Made by a program: the position numbers and the translations under genes. Of a stretch of 64,000 nucleotides of DNA, positions 45,686 through 54,416 are shown piece after piece. The DNA is from Pirellulales bacterium. Its GTDB lineage: Bacteria > Planctomycetota > Planctomycetia > Pirellulales > JALHPA01. Under the pieces are notes generated by a model. The model was not told where the DNA came from, made no database searches, and saw only the letters and a program-made list of their open reading frames with translations. The first letter of the stretch is position 1; each line of letters begins with the position of its first letter. The stretch lies in contig JANRLT010000015.1 in assembly GCA_033762255.1 (NCBI GenBank), positions 1-64,000 on the forward strand, written 5' to 3'.

Positions 45686-48175
45686 GTGGATCGACGGTTT
45701 ATCTTATTTTTGACGATCAGTTTTGCGATCTTGATCACCAGCCAGGCGCTCAATCGGTGGCTGTATCCCCCGAAAGATCCCCCCCCCGTCAAAAAAATCG
45801 CCAAGAATGGTAAAAATGACCCCGCCAAAGGCCAACCGGCTAAGGGGGCGGAGAAAAACGGCCCCGGTGATAATCCGGCCCTGCCTGCCAATCCCGCCGT
45901 GGACGACGATCCGGCGCGGGCCGAGGCCAAGCCGCGGGACATCGTCCCCGCCGCCTGGTATAGCCTGGGTGGGATGGACGAAAAACACCGTTTGCATGTC
46001 ACACTGACCAATCGGGGGGCGGCGATCGAACGGGTCGAAATTCCCAGTATGGTCAATTTAGAAGATCACTTGGCCTTTGGCATGACCAAGGCCGGCCCCA
46101 ACGGCGAAAAATTCTTTTGGAATCGCGCGGCCTACGTGGGGACGATTACTCCCACTCCCGCCCAGCCCGCCGGGGTAACTGTCAACACCGTCAGCGCGGG
46201 GACGCCCGCGGCACGGGCCGGATTGCAGGTTGGCGACGTGATCCGCACGGTCAAGACCGATAGCCTGGAATTTGCCATACGCGGCGTGGTGGACTGGAAT
46301 CACGCCCTGCAGCAAATCCGTCCCGAAACGGTCATCACGCTGGAGATTTTGCGCAAGAACATGGCGGGAGAGCCTACCCCGCAAACCGTGCTGGTCAATT
46401 CCGTCTGGTCCCCCGTGCAGGTCATTCGCCCTGAATGGAAAAACCATCCCTTGACCGTGGTCGAGGCGGGTAAGCACGATCCCTACTCATTAAACATGCG
46501 CCTGGCCGAATTGGACGGCCAGCAACTGGAAGAACCAATCGCCGAAGCCGTCGATAATTCCCTTCCCCCCAAGAATTTCAAGCTGGAGTTGGCGGGCGCG
46601 GAATTGAGCCAGGTCTATTGGCAAGGCCGCCAGGTCAACGAGAACGAAGTGGAATTTACCACGGAATTGCCCGCTAGCCGCATTCGGGCGATCAAACGTT
46701 ATCGTTTAACCCCCGCCGAACCGGGAAAGCCCGCGGGATACCTGTTGCGGGTCGAGGTGGCGTTTGAAAATCTGGACAATGCGCCGCATGTGCTGGCCTA
46801 TCAATTGCTGGGTCCCAATAGCCTTACCATCGAGGGATGGTGGTACGCGTTTAAAAATCGGATTTCGACGGACATGTGGCAGGGGATTGGGCTGCGGGAC
46901 ATGGCCTGGAGTTTTGAGAATTCGGCGGCCAGGCTGGTTGGCTCGTTGGATATTGTGAATAAAAAAGCGCTGAATGTCTGGAAAAGCGAGGATGAAGCCG
47001 CGCTGGTGTATGCCGGGTGCGACTGTCAGTATTTTGCCGCGGTGCTGATCCCCCGGCGGGCCGGGGCGGCCCCCTGGTTAGCGCGGATTGAACCAGCGCT
47101 CGTGGGGGATGTGCCAATCCCCGATGAAAAAAAGCTGGCCAATGTGACCGCGCTGCTGACGTCCAATCAACTTAAGCTTCCCCCCGGGCAGACCGTGACT
47201 CACGCGTATGACCTGTTTGTGGGGCCAAAAAAGTCCGAATTACTCGCCCAGGTGCAGTCCGACCCGGTGGCGGCGGATGCCGAGCCCACATCCCTTTCCG
47301 GTTTGTTTTATTTAGGCTGGATGATCTTTGCGATCCCCGCGTCGCTGATGCTTTGGATATTGCACTTTTTTCACACGCTAATTCCCAATTATGGCGTCAA
47401 TATCGTGATGCTGACCATATTGGTCCGTTCGTGCATGTTTCCGCTAAGCAAAAAGCAGGCCCTCTCCGCGCAAAAGATGCAGGAAATCCAGCCCGAGATG
47501 AACCGGCTAAAGGAAAAATACAAGGACAACCGCGAAGAACAGGGAAAAAAGCTGCAAGAATTGTTTCGCAAGCACAATTACAATCCTTTTGGCGGATGCC
47601 TGCTCGCTTTTGTCCAGTTGCCGATTTTTATGGGCCTGTACCGGGCCTTGATGATTGATCCGGAGCTGCGCGGCGCGCCCCTGTTTGGTGAGTCGATCTA
47701 CTGGTGCAGCAACCTGAGCGCGCCGGACATGCTGTGGAACTGGGAGCCCTATTTGCCTCTGTTCCTGTCTAGTCCGCATGGTTACCTGGGGCCATTTTTG
47801 AATATATTGCCGCTGATCACGGTGTCGCTATTTGTCATTCAACAAAAGGCGATCTTACCGCCGCCAACCGATGAGCAATCGGCCATGCAGCAAAAAATGA
47901 TGAAGTACATGACGATCCTCATGGGCTTTTTATTTTATAATGTTCCTAGTGGGCTCTGCCTGTACTTTATTGCTTCCAGTTGTTGGAGCATGGTCGAACG
48001 CAAAGTGATCAAGAACATGACGGGCTATCATCCCGGCCAGGCGGCTCCGACATCTGAAAAAAAAATGGCGGAGACTGCGACCCCCGGTAAAAACGGCCAG
48101 GCCAATGGTACGACCAATGGCGCCCTGGGAGGCCAGCGAAAAGATAAAAAGAAAAAGCAACGCGATAATCGGTAG
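45686..48175 (+). CDS. yidC: Membrane protein insertase YidC with PDZ-like insert
   Basis: An 829-residue protein. I chose GTG at 45686 (reading MDRRFILFL), the pattern at the start of related proteins; TTG at 45671 would add five residues. One N-terminal helix precedes the periplasmic P1 domain. Residues about 163-225 look like a PDZ domain placed within P1 (VNTVSAGTPAARAGLQVGDVIRTV and VITLEILRKN). The C-terminal conserved part has the five-helix core (GVNIVMLTILVRSCMFPLS with the conserved groove Arg, FGGCLLAFVQLPIFMGLYRAL, MTILMGFLFYNVPSGLCLYF). The tail is basic and hydrophilic. It inserts and folds inner-membrane proteins, with or without SecYEG. mnmE follows after 53 bases, as in the common rpmH-rnpA-yidC-mnmE order. 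Confidence 0.94.
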   Translation: MDRRFILFLTISFAILITSQALNRWLYPPKDPPPVKKIAKNGKNDPAKGQPAKGAEKNGPGDNPALPANPAVDDDPARAEAKPRDIVPAAWYSLGGMDEKHRLHVTLTNRGAAIERVEIPSMVNLEDHLAFGMTKAGPNGEKFFWNRAAYVGTITPTPAQPAGVTVNTVSAGTPAARAGLQVGDVIRTVKTDSLEFAIRGVVDWNHALQQIRPETVITLEILRKNMAGEPTPQTVLVNSVWSPVQVIRPEWKNHPLTVVEAGKHDPYSLNMRLAELDGQQLEEPIAEAVDNSLPPKNFKLELAGAELSQVYWQGRQVNENEVEFTTELPASRIRAIKRYRLTPAEPGKPAGYLLRVEVAFENLDNAPHVLAYQLLGPNSLTIEGWWYAFKNRISTDMWQGIGLRDMAWSFENSAARLVGSLDIVNKKALNVWKSEDEAALVYAGCDCQYFAAVLIPRRAGAAPWLARIEPALVGDVPIPDEKKLANVTALLTSNQLKLPPGQTVTHAYDLFVGPKKSELLAQVQSDPVAADAEPTSLSGLFYLGWMIFAIPASLMLWILHFFHTLIPNYGVNIVMLTILVRSCMFPLSKKQALSAQKMQEIQPEMNRLKEKYKDNREEQGKKLQELFRKHNYNPFGGCLLAFVQLPIFMGLYRALMIDPELRGAPLFGESIYWCSNLSAPDMLWNWEPYLPLFLSSPHGYLGPFLNILPLITVSLFVIQQKAILPPPTDEQSAMQQKMMKYMTILMGFLFYNVPSGLCLYFIASSCWSMVERKVIKNMTGYHPGQAAPTSEKKMAETATPGKNGQANGTTNGALGGQRKDKKKKQRDNR

Positions 48176-48228
48176 TGGTTAGTGATGAGTGGAGAGTGGT
48201 TAGTAGGGGGCAGAGACTCAATTATCCC

Positions 48229-49713
48229 ATGCACGTTTTGGCCGCCGATACCATCGCCGCGACTGCATCGGCGCCTGGCGTCTCGGTGCGGGGTATTATC
48301 CGGCTCAGCGGCCCGCGGTTGCCTGCGGTTTTACGCCAATTTCTATTAGCGGGCGGGGTGGCTGCCCCTTTTGATCCCTGGCCCGGTTCCCCACGAGCTT
48401 ATCCTCTTTTATGGCAAGTCTTTACCCCGCAGGGAGATGCATTGTCGCCATCCCCCTTGGCAAAGCTTCCCACGGTCCCATTGCTGGTGTATTTGTGGCC
48501 CACGGGGCGTAGTTATACTGGCCAGCCTTTGTGCGAACTGCATTTTCCCGGCAGTCCCGCGCTAGGGGCCATCTTATTAAAGTATGTCCTGGCGGCGGGA
48601 GCCCGGCTGGCCCAGCCGGGGGAATTCACCCTCCGCGCGTTTCTAGCCGGAAAACTCGATCTGCTGCAAGCGGAAGCGGTGCTGGGCGTCATCGACGCCG
48701 CGGGGGAACAACCCCTGCGAACGGCGCTCCGTCAATTGGCCGGAGGGGTGTCGCGGCCCTTAGAGGAATTACGGCAAAACTTACTAAATCTCTTGGCGGA
48801 TTTGGAGGCGGGGTTGGACTTTGTGGACGAAGATTTGCAGTTTATCTCTAATGATCGAATTCTAGCTGAACTACAGTCCGCCGAAACTCTACTAGCACTG
48901 TTAGGCCGGCAATTGCGCACCCGGGCGAATCCCGCCGAGTTGCCGCAAGTGGTGCTCTATGGCCGACCCAACGCCGGAAAAAGCCAACTATTTAACGCTT
49001 TGGCGGGTCAAGCGGCGGCAATCGTCTCGCCTTTGGCGGGGACCACGCGGGACTACCTGCGGGCAGAGGTGGATTGTGCGGGAACGCGCGTGGAACTGAT
49101 TGATACGGCGGGTCTAGAGACTGTGGAAGCCCCCGATCAGTTCCAAGCGTCACGGGATGTATCAGATTGCCACACCGGGGCAGTAGCGGGGGATAACTCC
49201 CAAAATGCAAAAATTAGTGTCGCGGCCCAGGGGTTTACCCTCGATCAATTGCATACCGCCGATTTGTGTCTGCTTTGTCTGGATTTATCCCAGCCGCTCA
49301 CCCCCCGCGATGAACAGGAACTAGCCCATCTAACCGACAATTTCCGGGGTCGGACCTTTGTGGTAGGGACCAAGGCGGATTTGCCGCGGCAACTGCGAGG
49401 CGAAGAGAGCTGGCTGCCGACCAGTGGCATGACCGGCCAAGGGCTGCCGGAATTGCGGGCCGCCATTCGAGAGGCCCTGGGGGAGCAACCCGCCTCGGTG
49501 GTGGGGGCGACCGCGGTTCGCTGCGAAGAGACGCTAAGGGGGTGCCAGGGGCATATTTCCAGCGCGCGGCAACTGGCCCAAACCCAGGCCGGCGAGGAAT
49601 TACTGGCCGCGGAAGTTCGGGCCGCGCTCGACGAATTGGGCCAGATGACCGGCGCTATCTATACCGAGGATTTGCTGGACCGGATTTTTAGCCGTTTTTG
49701 CATTGGCAAATGA
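48229..49713 (+). CDS. mnmE: tRNA modification GTPase MnmE, diverged
   Basis: A 494-residue protein from the ATG at 48229. It begins with DTIAATASAPGVSVRGIIRLSGP (folate-binding domain) and has G1 GRPNAGKS, G3 DTAGLE, G4-like GTKADL and the C-terminal FCIGK with the conserved Cys. With MnmG it installs the (carboxymethyl)aminomethyl group at U34 of tRNAs. Odd points: Thr replaces Asn in the G4 NKxD, and the segment after G3, which normally holds DEVE with the Glu that promotes hydrolysis, is rewritten (VEAPDQFQASRD, then a polar insert). GTPase control may differ. A 12-base palindrome GTGGAATTCCAC (49737-49748) lies 24 bases after the stop. Confidence 0.9.
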   Translation: MHVLAADTIAATASAPGVSVRGIIRLSGPRLPAVLRQFLLAGGVAAPFDPWPGSPRAYPLLWQVFTPQGDALSPSPLAKLPTVPLLVYLWPTGRSYTGQPLCELHFPGSPALGAILLKYVLAAGARLAQPGEFTLRAFLAGKLDLLQAEAVLGVIDAAGEQPLRTALRQLAGGVSRPLEELRQNLLNLLADLEAGLDFVDEDLQFISNDRILAELQSAETLLALLGRQLRTRANPAELPQVVLYGRPNAGKSQLFNALAGQAAAIVSPLAGTTRDYLRAEVDCAGTRVELIDTAGLETVEAPDQFQASRDVSDCHTGAVAGDNSQNAKISVAAQGFTLDQLHTADLCLLCLDLSQPLTPRDEQELAHLTDNFRGRTFVVGTKADLPRQLRGEESWLPTSGMTGQGLPELRAAIREALGEQPASVVGATAVRCEETLRGCQGHISSARQLAQTQAGEELLAAEVRAALDELGQMTGAIYTEDLLDRIFSRFCIGK

Positions 49714-50032
49714 GACGTGTTTCTTACTGATTCTTGGTGGAATTCCACTAGTTGGGTGGGGAAATGGAAGGGAAATGGCTGATCATGGCTCCAGGGGTAG
49801 CAAAATCGCCTGGAGGCTTCCTGCCATAAATCGCTGGGAAATAAAAGCGAGTGTCCGCTACGACGCTAGCCAGGAGGGGTTACTTCACGCATTTCGAGGC
49901 CGCGCCTTCCATTGGGGTGACAAGCTCCATGCGAGGGGTGTTGAGTGAGGATTTCGAGTGATTCGAGTATTGCGTCTATTTCGATTCTGTGGTAGAATTC
50001 CTTTTGTTGGGCCTAAAAAGAGGAGGATAACC
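49714..50032. other. Gap after mnmE with palindrome and TA promoter
   Basis: About 320 bases without a credible gene; an ORF at 49703-49948 overlaps mnmE and has no motif. It holds the palindrome GTGGAATTCCAC (49737-49748), the near-identical pair ATTTCGAGTG and ATTCGAGTA (about 49951-49970), and the promoter reported next. Confidence 0.55.
49970..49998 (+). promoter_or_regulatory. Candidate promoter of the PIN toxin-antitoxin pair
   Basis: TTGCGT (49970-49975) and TAGAAT (49993-49998) are 17 bases apart; the antitoxin ATG is at 50033. Direct repeats TTCGAGTG/TTCGAGTA just upstream are an operator candidate. AGGAGG at 50021-50026 is a perfect ribosome site 6 bases before the ATG, rare in this window. 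Confidence 0.5.
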
Positions 50033-50500
50033 ATGTCCACGTTAATCCCGGAGAACTTCGAGACTGTTGCCCCCAGTGAGGCCGATGCTTTACTGGCCCG
50101 CGAGTCGAGCCGTCTGTTGTCCACCCGCAAACTTGGCAAGCGTTCCAGCATCCGACTCTGCCTTGATGATGGCGACGAGGGCGAAGCGGTAGTCGTGCCC
50201 ACATCCGCCGTGCGGCTGTTCTTACACCTTCTTACGGAAATGTCCCAAGGCAACTCCGTATGCCTGATTCCAATCCACGCGGAACTCACGACCCAGCAAG
50301 CGGCTGACCTGCTCAACGTCTCCCGGCCCTATGTGGTCAAGCTGCTCGACGAGGGTAAGATTCCGTCCCGCTCCGTCGGAAAGTATCGCCGTGTGCGCTT
50401 TGATGACCTGATGGCCTACAAGCGGAAGGAGGACGATGCGCGAGCCAAGATCGCGGATGACCTCACGGCCTTGTCCCAAGAACTGGGGATGTATGACTGA
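50033..50500 (+). CDS. Excisionase-type DNA-binding antitoxin
   Basis: A 155-residue protein. The ATG at 50033 is fixed by AGGAGG at 50021-50026; the longer frame begins before the ribosome site. The C-terminal part is a MerR/excisionase-like helix-turn-helix: ELTTQQAADLLNVSRPYVVKLLDEGKIPSRSVGKYRRVRF. The first 85 residues form a separate beta-strand region (SSIRLCLDDGDEGEAVVVP). It overlaps the PIN gene by one base (TGATG), which indicates a translationally coupled antitoxin that binds both its promoter and the toxin. Base composition and the strong ribosome site stand out from the surrounding genes, consistent with transfer. Confidence 0.85.
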   Translation: MSTLIPENFETVAPSEADALLARESSRLLSTRKLGKRSSIRLCLDDGDEGEAVVVPTSAVRLFLHLLTEMSQGNSVCLIPIHAELTTQQAADLLNVSRPYVVKLLDEGKIPSRSVGKYRRVRFDDLMAYKRKEDDARAKIADDLTALSQELGMYD

Positions 50501-51072
50501 TGCAGCACCCCGTTATCGCTCTGTGCGATGCGAACGTCTTATACCCGGCAGCGCTGCGCGACTTGTTTGTACGGCTGTCGTTAGCGGGATTGGTGGCTTT
50601 TCGTTGCACGGATCGGATCCATGAGGAATGGATGCGAAACGTGATTCAAAACTACCCCGACATTACCCGCGAGAAGGTCGAGCGGGTTCGCGATCTGATG
50701 AACTTGGCCATTCCCAGCGGGATGGTGACGGGATACGAAGACCTGATAGATTCCCTGACCTTGCCCGACCCCGACGACCGCCACGTCCTCGCGGCGGCGA
50801 TACGGGCGAATGCCGAAGTCATTATCACTTTCAACCTGAAGGACTTCCCGGCCACGGTCCTAGCCAGCAACAACATCGAAGCGCAGCACCCGGACGAATT
50901 TCTGGTGTCATTGTTCATGGCCGCTCCTGGTCCAGTTTGCGGTGCCGTCAAACGGCAGCGGGAGGGACTGCGAAACCCGCCTAAGTCCGCTGTGGAATTG
51001 CTCGCCACGTTGGAGAGCCAGGGCTTGGTCCAGACGGTCAGCCAGTTGCGGCAATTCGCTGGTTTGCTGTGA
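50500..51072 (+). CDS. PIN-domain toxin, VapC-like
   Basis: A 190-residue protein starting on the ATG that overlaps the antitoxin stop. Acidic PIN residues are visible: Asp10 and Asn12 in LCDANVLYP, Glu42/43 in HEEWMRN, Asp92/Asp93 in DPDDRHVLAAA, and Asp115 in TFNLKDFP. The fold is a metal-dependent ribonuclease; VapC relatives cut tRNA or rRNA. About 50 extra residues at the C-terminus after the PIN core are not seen in small VapC and may bind the partner. All acidic residues are intact, so activity is likely. Together with the preceding gene this is an excisionase/PIN type II pair. Confidence 0.88.
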   Translation: MQHPVIALCDANVLYPAALRDLFVRLSLAGLVAFRCTDRIHEEWMRNVIQNYPDITREKVERVRDLMNLAIPSGMVTGYEDLIDSLTLPDPDDRHVLAAAIRANAEVIITFNLKDFPATVLASNNIEAQHPDEFLVSLFMAAPGPVCGAVKRQREGLRNPPKSAVELLATLESQGLVQTVSQLRQFAGLL

Positions 51073-51453
51073 ACTTTTGACTCCGCGGAACCCAATTTCG
51101 GGCCGGAAGGGATATTGCTATATACTATGCAAAATCGGCGACCCTAGCATTCGCCCTTTGAGCCATGGACTTCAAGCATTACTATCCACTCCGCGTAAAT
51201 CAGCCCAATCCGCTATTTTTGTCTTCCTAGCTGACCTTGGCTGTGGCGGATCACATCCGCCCTACGGGGAATGCTAGCACGCTCTCTCTGATCGCTCTTG
51301 GCCGGTTGGCGGATTTCCGCTACAGTCTCGGCCCAGAGATTCTGTTTTCTGGCAAATTACCCTAGCCATGGTGACTGCGGGGGCAAGCTAGCCCAAGCTG
51401 TCGCTTTTCGGCCAGGAAATTTCCTTTCCCTTTTCCCAATCAAAATTATCGCC
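51073..51453. other. Gap with hairpin, no gene seen
   Basis: About 380 bases. GGCGGAT-CAC-ATCCGCC (51245-51261) is a perfect 7-bp stem with a three-base loop. TATACT at 51121-51126 is a -10-like box without a good -35. No ORF with a family motif is present. Confidence 0.55.
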
Positions 51454-53139
51454 ATGTCTCCCAATTCTCCCGTGCAGCGATTGACCGTGGCTGTGATCGT
51501 TCGCGATGCCGAAAGCGCCTTGGCGGCGACGCTGGATTCCGTGCGGGAACTGGCGGATGAGATCGTCGTGGTCGATACCGGTTCGCGGGATCGAACGCTG
51601 GAAATCGCCCGCCGTCGCGCGACCAAAGTGTGCGAATTCCCCTGGTGTGATGATTTTTCCGCGGCCCGCAACGCCGCCTGGCCGCTCATGACGGGGGATT
51701 GGGTGTTGTGGCTGGACGCGGGCGAAACCGTGTCCGCGGAATCCGCGGCCCAGATTCGCCAATTTGTGGATAGGCAGGCGCGGCCGGAATGTGGGTATTT
51801 GCTGCTCATTCAAATTTCCGCCGCGGCGGCGTCGCTCGCCGCAACGACTGATTTGACACAGCCGGAACTTGCCGCCAATTATGAACAAGCCGCCCGATTG
51901 CGGTTACTCCCCCGTCGTGGCGATTTGCGCTATGTCGGTTTGGTGCGCGAGCAAATCCATTTTGACGCGCAGCGGGGAATGCTGGAAGTCTGCGTCGCTC
52001 CGGGGATCATTCAGCGTCAATCCGCCCCCAACGAATCTCAATTACGGCAGGCCCGCGCCGCGCGGAACTTGCGCTTGGCCGAACGGGAAGACCGCCAAAC
52101 GGGAGCCAGCGCCCGGCTCGAATTGGTCCGGGGGGACGCCTATCTGGTCCAGGGCCAGCCCGAGCAAGCGCGGTTGGCCTATCGTCGCGGTGTCGAACTG
52201 GCCGAGCGCGGCAGCGCGGAAATGCTAGAGGCTTATTATGGTTGGCTAACCGCCTGTGATGAAATTTCCACGGCCAAGGACGAACAACTGGCCGTGGCGG
52301 CCGCCGCGCTCGAGATCTTTCCCCTGGATGCCCAATTGCACTGCGCGGTGGGGACTTATTTGCTGGCGCGGGGCCGGGCGGATTTGGCGGCCAGGTCCTT
52401 TCAAATGGCCGCGGAACATGGCCAAATCAATTTGGAAACCTGGCACCTGGTCGGTTTGGCCGAAATTTCCGCCAGTTGTTGGGCTAAAGCCCTGGAAATG
52501 CTGGGCCAGACGGAACAGGCGTTAAAGCTGCTCGAACGGTTGGCTTTATCGGAAGACGCGTCGGAACGGCTCTTGAGGCAACTGTTGGATTTTTATATCG
52601 CCCGTGATCGTCGGCAAGCGGCGCTAGAGCTGGTGCGTCGCCTGCCGATGGAGCTATCCGCGCGGGAACTACTGCGAACCGTGGTGCGGGGCGCATGCCT
52701 GGCCGCCCAGGGAAATTTTGCCGCGGCGCTTCCATTTTTGCGCGCCGCGTATGATGGGGGGTGCCGGGAAAATCTGTGCTATGTCTGGCTGGCAAACTGC
52801 CTGCAAGAACTGGGGCTGCATGGGGAGGTGTCTCCAATATTGGCGGATTGGCAACGGCACTGGCCCCGCTCGGCGGAATATCGCCGGAAAGTGCGCGAAA
52901 GCGGCGCGCGTGTCATGGCCACCCCCGTGGCGCCCCGGGTGGGCGGGACACCGCCCGCGGAAAATACCCGGCAACAGCGAGTATTTCGGCATGATCCCCT
53001 TCCCCTGGCAACCGGGCCTGCGCCTTTTTCCCCCCCATTGGCCCTGCCAACGGCGGGAAGCGCCGCGCAATATTTGACCATGGGGAATCAGCTTTACCCC
53101 GCCGAGGGGATGGCGTTTCAGCAATTTGCCCTTTCTTAA
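51454..53139 (+). CDS. Glycosyltransferase family 2 with TPR-like C-terminus
   Basis: A 561-residue protein from the ATG at 51454; the long upstream extension does not look coding. The N-terminal GT-A domain has VAVIVRDAESALAATLDSV, VVVDTGSRDRT and the LWLDAGE motif, where the usual DADE reads DAGE. This is the core of GT2 enzymes that transfer sugars from nucleotide donors. Residues about 230-490 look like TPR/helical repeats (ARLELVRGDAYLVQGQPEQARLAYRRGV and later ALKLLERLALSEDASERLLRQLLDFYI). Such GT2-TPR fusions are common in planctomycetes and probably modify envelope glycans or proteins. The substrate is unknown. Confidence 0.88.
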   Translation: MSPNSPVQRLTVAVIVRDAESALAATLDSVRELADEIVVVDTGSRDRTLEIARRRATKVCEFPWCDDFSAARNAAWPLMTGDWVLWLDAGETVSAESAAQIRQFVDRQARPECGYLLLIQISAAAASLAATTDLTQPELAANYEQAARLRLLPRRGDLRYVGLVREQIHFDAQRGMLEVCVAPGIIQRQSAPNESQLRQARAARNLRLAEREDRQTGASARLELVRGDAYLVQGQPEQARLAYRRGVELAERGSAEMLEAYYGWLTACDEISTAKDEQLAVAAAALEIFPLDAQLHCAVGTYLLARGRADLAARSFQMAAEHGQINLETWHLVGLAEISASCWAKALEMLGQTEQALKLLERLALSEDASERLLRQLLDFYIARDRRQAALELVRRLPMELSARELLRTVVRGACLAAQGNFAAALPFLRAAYDGGCRENLCYVWLANCLQELGLHGEVSPILADWQRHWPRSAEYRRKVRESGARVMATPVAPRVGGTPPAENTRQQRVFRHDPLPLATGPAPFSPPLALPTAGSAAQYLTMGNQLYPAEGMAFQQFALS

Positions 53140-53359
53140 TCGGTTTTTCACGCATCATCCCGACAATTTGCCAATGATGGTTCCATGGGAGGGAAGAATT
53201 ACGGGATGGGAGGAACGCCGTTGCAGGACTGGTCCGACACGTTGCCAACGTCCAGCGTCCCTCCTGGCATGGGTCCATCTACTGCAAACACTCAACCGAA
53301 TCTGAAAATTTGGGCGCGCGAACGGGCTACTCCCCCAGCTGATCGAGTAAAACTGCTCC

Positions 53360-53388
53360 TTGACAAATAACGTTGGGCTTTTTAACAC
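53360..53388 (+). promoter_or_regulatory. Possible promoter upstream of the acidic protein
   Basis: TTGACA (53360-53365) is an exact -35 box; TAACAC (53383-53388) is 17 bases on but a weak -10. It lies about 75 bases before the acidic-protein start. The rest of the gap 53140-53463 shows no gene. Confidence 0.3.
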
Positions 53389-53463
53389 TACAAGGGTGCC
53401 GCTGGGGACGTCCTATCGCGTTTCCAGCATTTTTTTCATGTTGGCGTTTAATCGGAATCCCTT

Positions 53464-53853
53464 ATGTCTGTCAAGTTATTAGATATCCCCCCGATTTTCA
53501 CGGCGGATGGGCAAGCGGGGAGTCCCCCTGTCCCCGGAATCGGCGGCCAAATCCGCTGGCACGCCATTAGCGCCGAAGAGGATGATGACGAAACCGACGA
53601 TGACGATGGGGATGATGACGACGACGACGATGATGACGATTTGGATGACGATGTCCTGCCCGGAGAAGAGCCCCTGACCGTGGAGGACGACGAGTTTTTT
53701 GATGAGGATGACTTTGACGACGACTTCGACGATGACTTTGAAGAAGAGTATGAGGAATTAGAGGCCGACTTTGACGATGCCGAAGTTGATGAAAAAGAAT
53801 CTGGCGGTGAAGGGGACGATGAAAGCATGGAATTTGCCGATGATGATTTTTAG
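53464..53853 (+). CDS. Highly acidic Asp/Glu-rich protein
   Basis: A 129-residue protein. After about 37 ordinary residues (VKLLDIPPIFTADGQ) nearly every residue is Asp, Glu or a spacer; a run of ten Asp lies at about 53611-53640. It is probably disordered and strongly negative, able to bind cations or basic proteins. No family can be named. Codon use (GAT and GAC mixed) suggests old repeats with drift. It is 60 bases upstream of a TPR protein on the same strand. Confidence 0.75.
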   Translation: MSVKLLDIPPIFTADGQAGSPPVPGIGGQIRWHAISAEEDDDETDDDDGDDDDDDDDDDLDDDVLPGEEPLTVEDDEFFDEDDFDDDFDDDFEEEYEELEADFDDAEVDEKESGGEGDDESMEFADDDF

Positions 53854-53913
53854 CGTCCAGGGGCGCGAATCCGCCGCGGCTGGTCGGAACGCTATCGCAA
53901 AAAGGACTTTGCC

Positions 53914-54348
53914 ATGAATAAACCCTTCAATTGCCAACCCCCGGTTTGCTCCAAATCCCCCGCGCGCTGGATTGGCGAATTGGACGAGAGCGAGTTTGAA
54001 ATTCAGTTTTACCAGCAAATTCTGGAAAAACAGCCAAATGATGTGCTGGTGTTACGTCAGTTGGGTGAGCAACTGGCCAAAACCGGCAAAGTGGCCAAGA
54101 CGCTCGAACTGGACCTCCGCCTGGTCAAATTACGCCCCCGGGACGAAGTCGCCCGTTATAATCTCGCCTGCAGCCTGGCAAAAATGGGCCAATGCGACCA
54201 GGCCATCGCCGAATTGGCCGTTTCGCTGGAACTGGGGTATGCCGATTGGGAACATATCGAGTCCGACGTCGACCTGGACAATCTTCGGGGGTTAGGCGGT
54301 TTCCGGCGGTTGTTAACATCCTGGAAAAAGACGCTGCCACGCTCCTAA
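53914..54348 (+). CDS. TPR-repeat protein
   Basis: A 144-residue protein with two or three tetratricopeptide-like units: YQQILEKQPNDVLVLRQLGEQLAKTGKVAKTLELDLRLVKLRP and VARYNLACSLAKMGQCDQAIAELAVSLELG, followed by DWEHIESDVDLDNLRGLGGFRRLL, a characteristic final stretch of small TPR proteins. TPR units mediate protein contacts; partner unknown. The ATG at 53914 follows the acidic protein by 60 bases, so the two may be co-expressed and interact. The C-terminus is basic, which would suit an acidic partner; that is inference. Confidence 0.85.
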   Translation: MNKPFNCQPPVCSKSPARWIGELDESEFEIQFYQQILEKQPNDVLVLRQLGEQLAKTGKVAKTLELDLRLVKLRPRDEVARYNLACSLAKMGQCDQAIAELAVSLELGYADWEHIESDVDLDNLRGLGGFRRLLTSWKKTLPRS

Positions 54349-54416
54349 GTGGTTCGATTTTTTGTTGGTTATAGATCTTTTTTGTTATCTCCCACCCCGC
54401 GCAAACGAGGATATCG

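Noticed and set aside
49703-49948. Small ORF after mnmE (81 residues)
   Set aside because: It overlaps mnmE, has no family motif and no ribosome site, and its middle reads as ordinary intergenic sequence.
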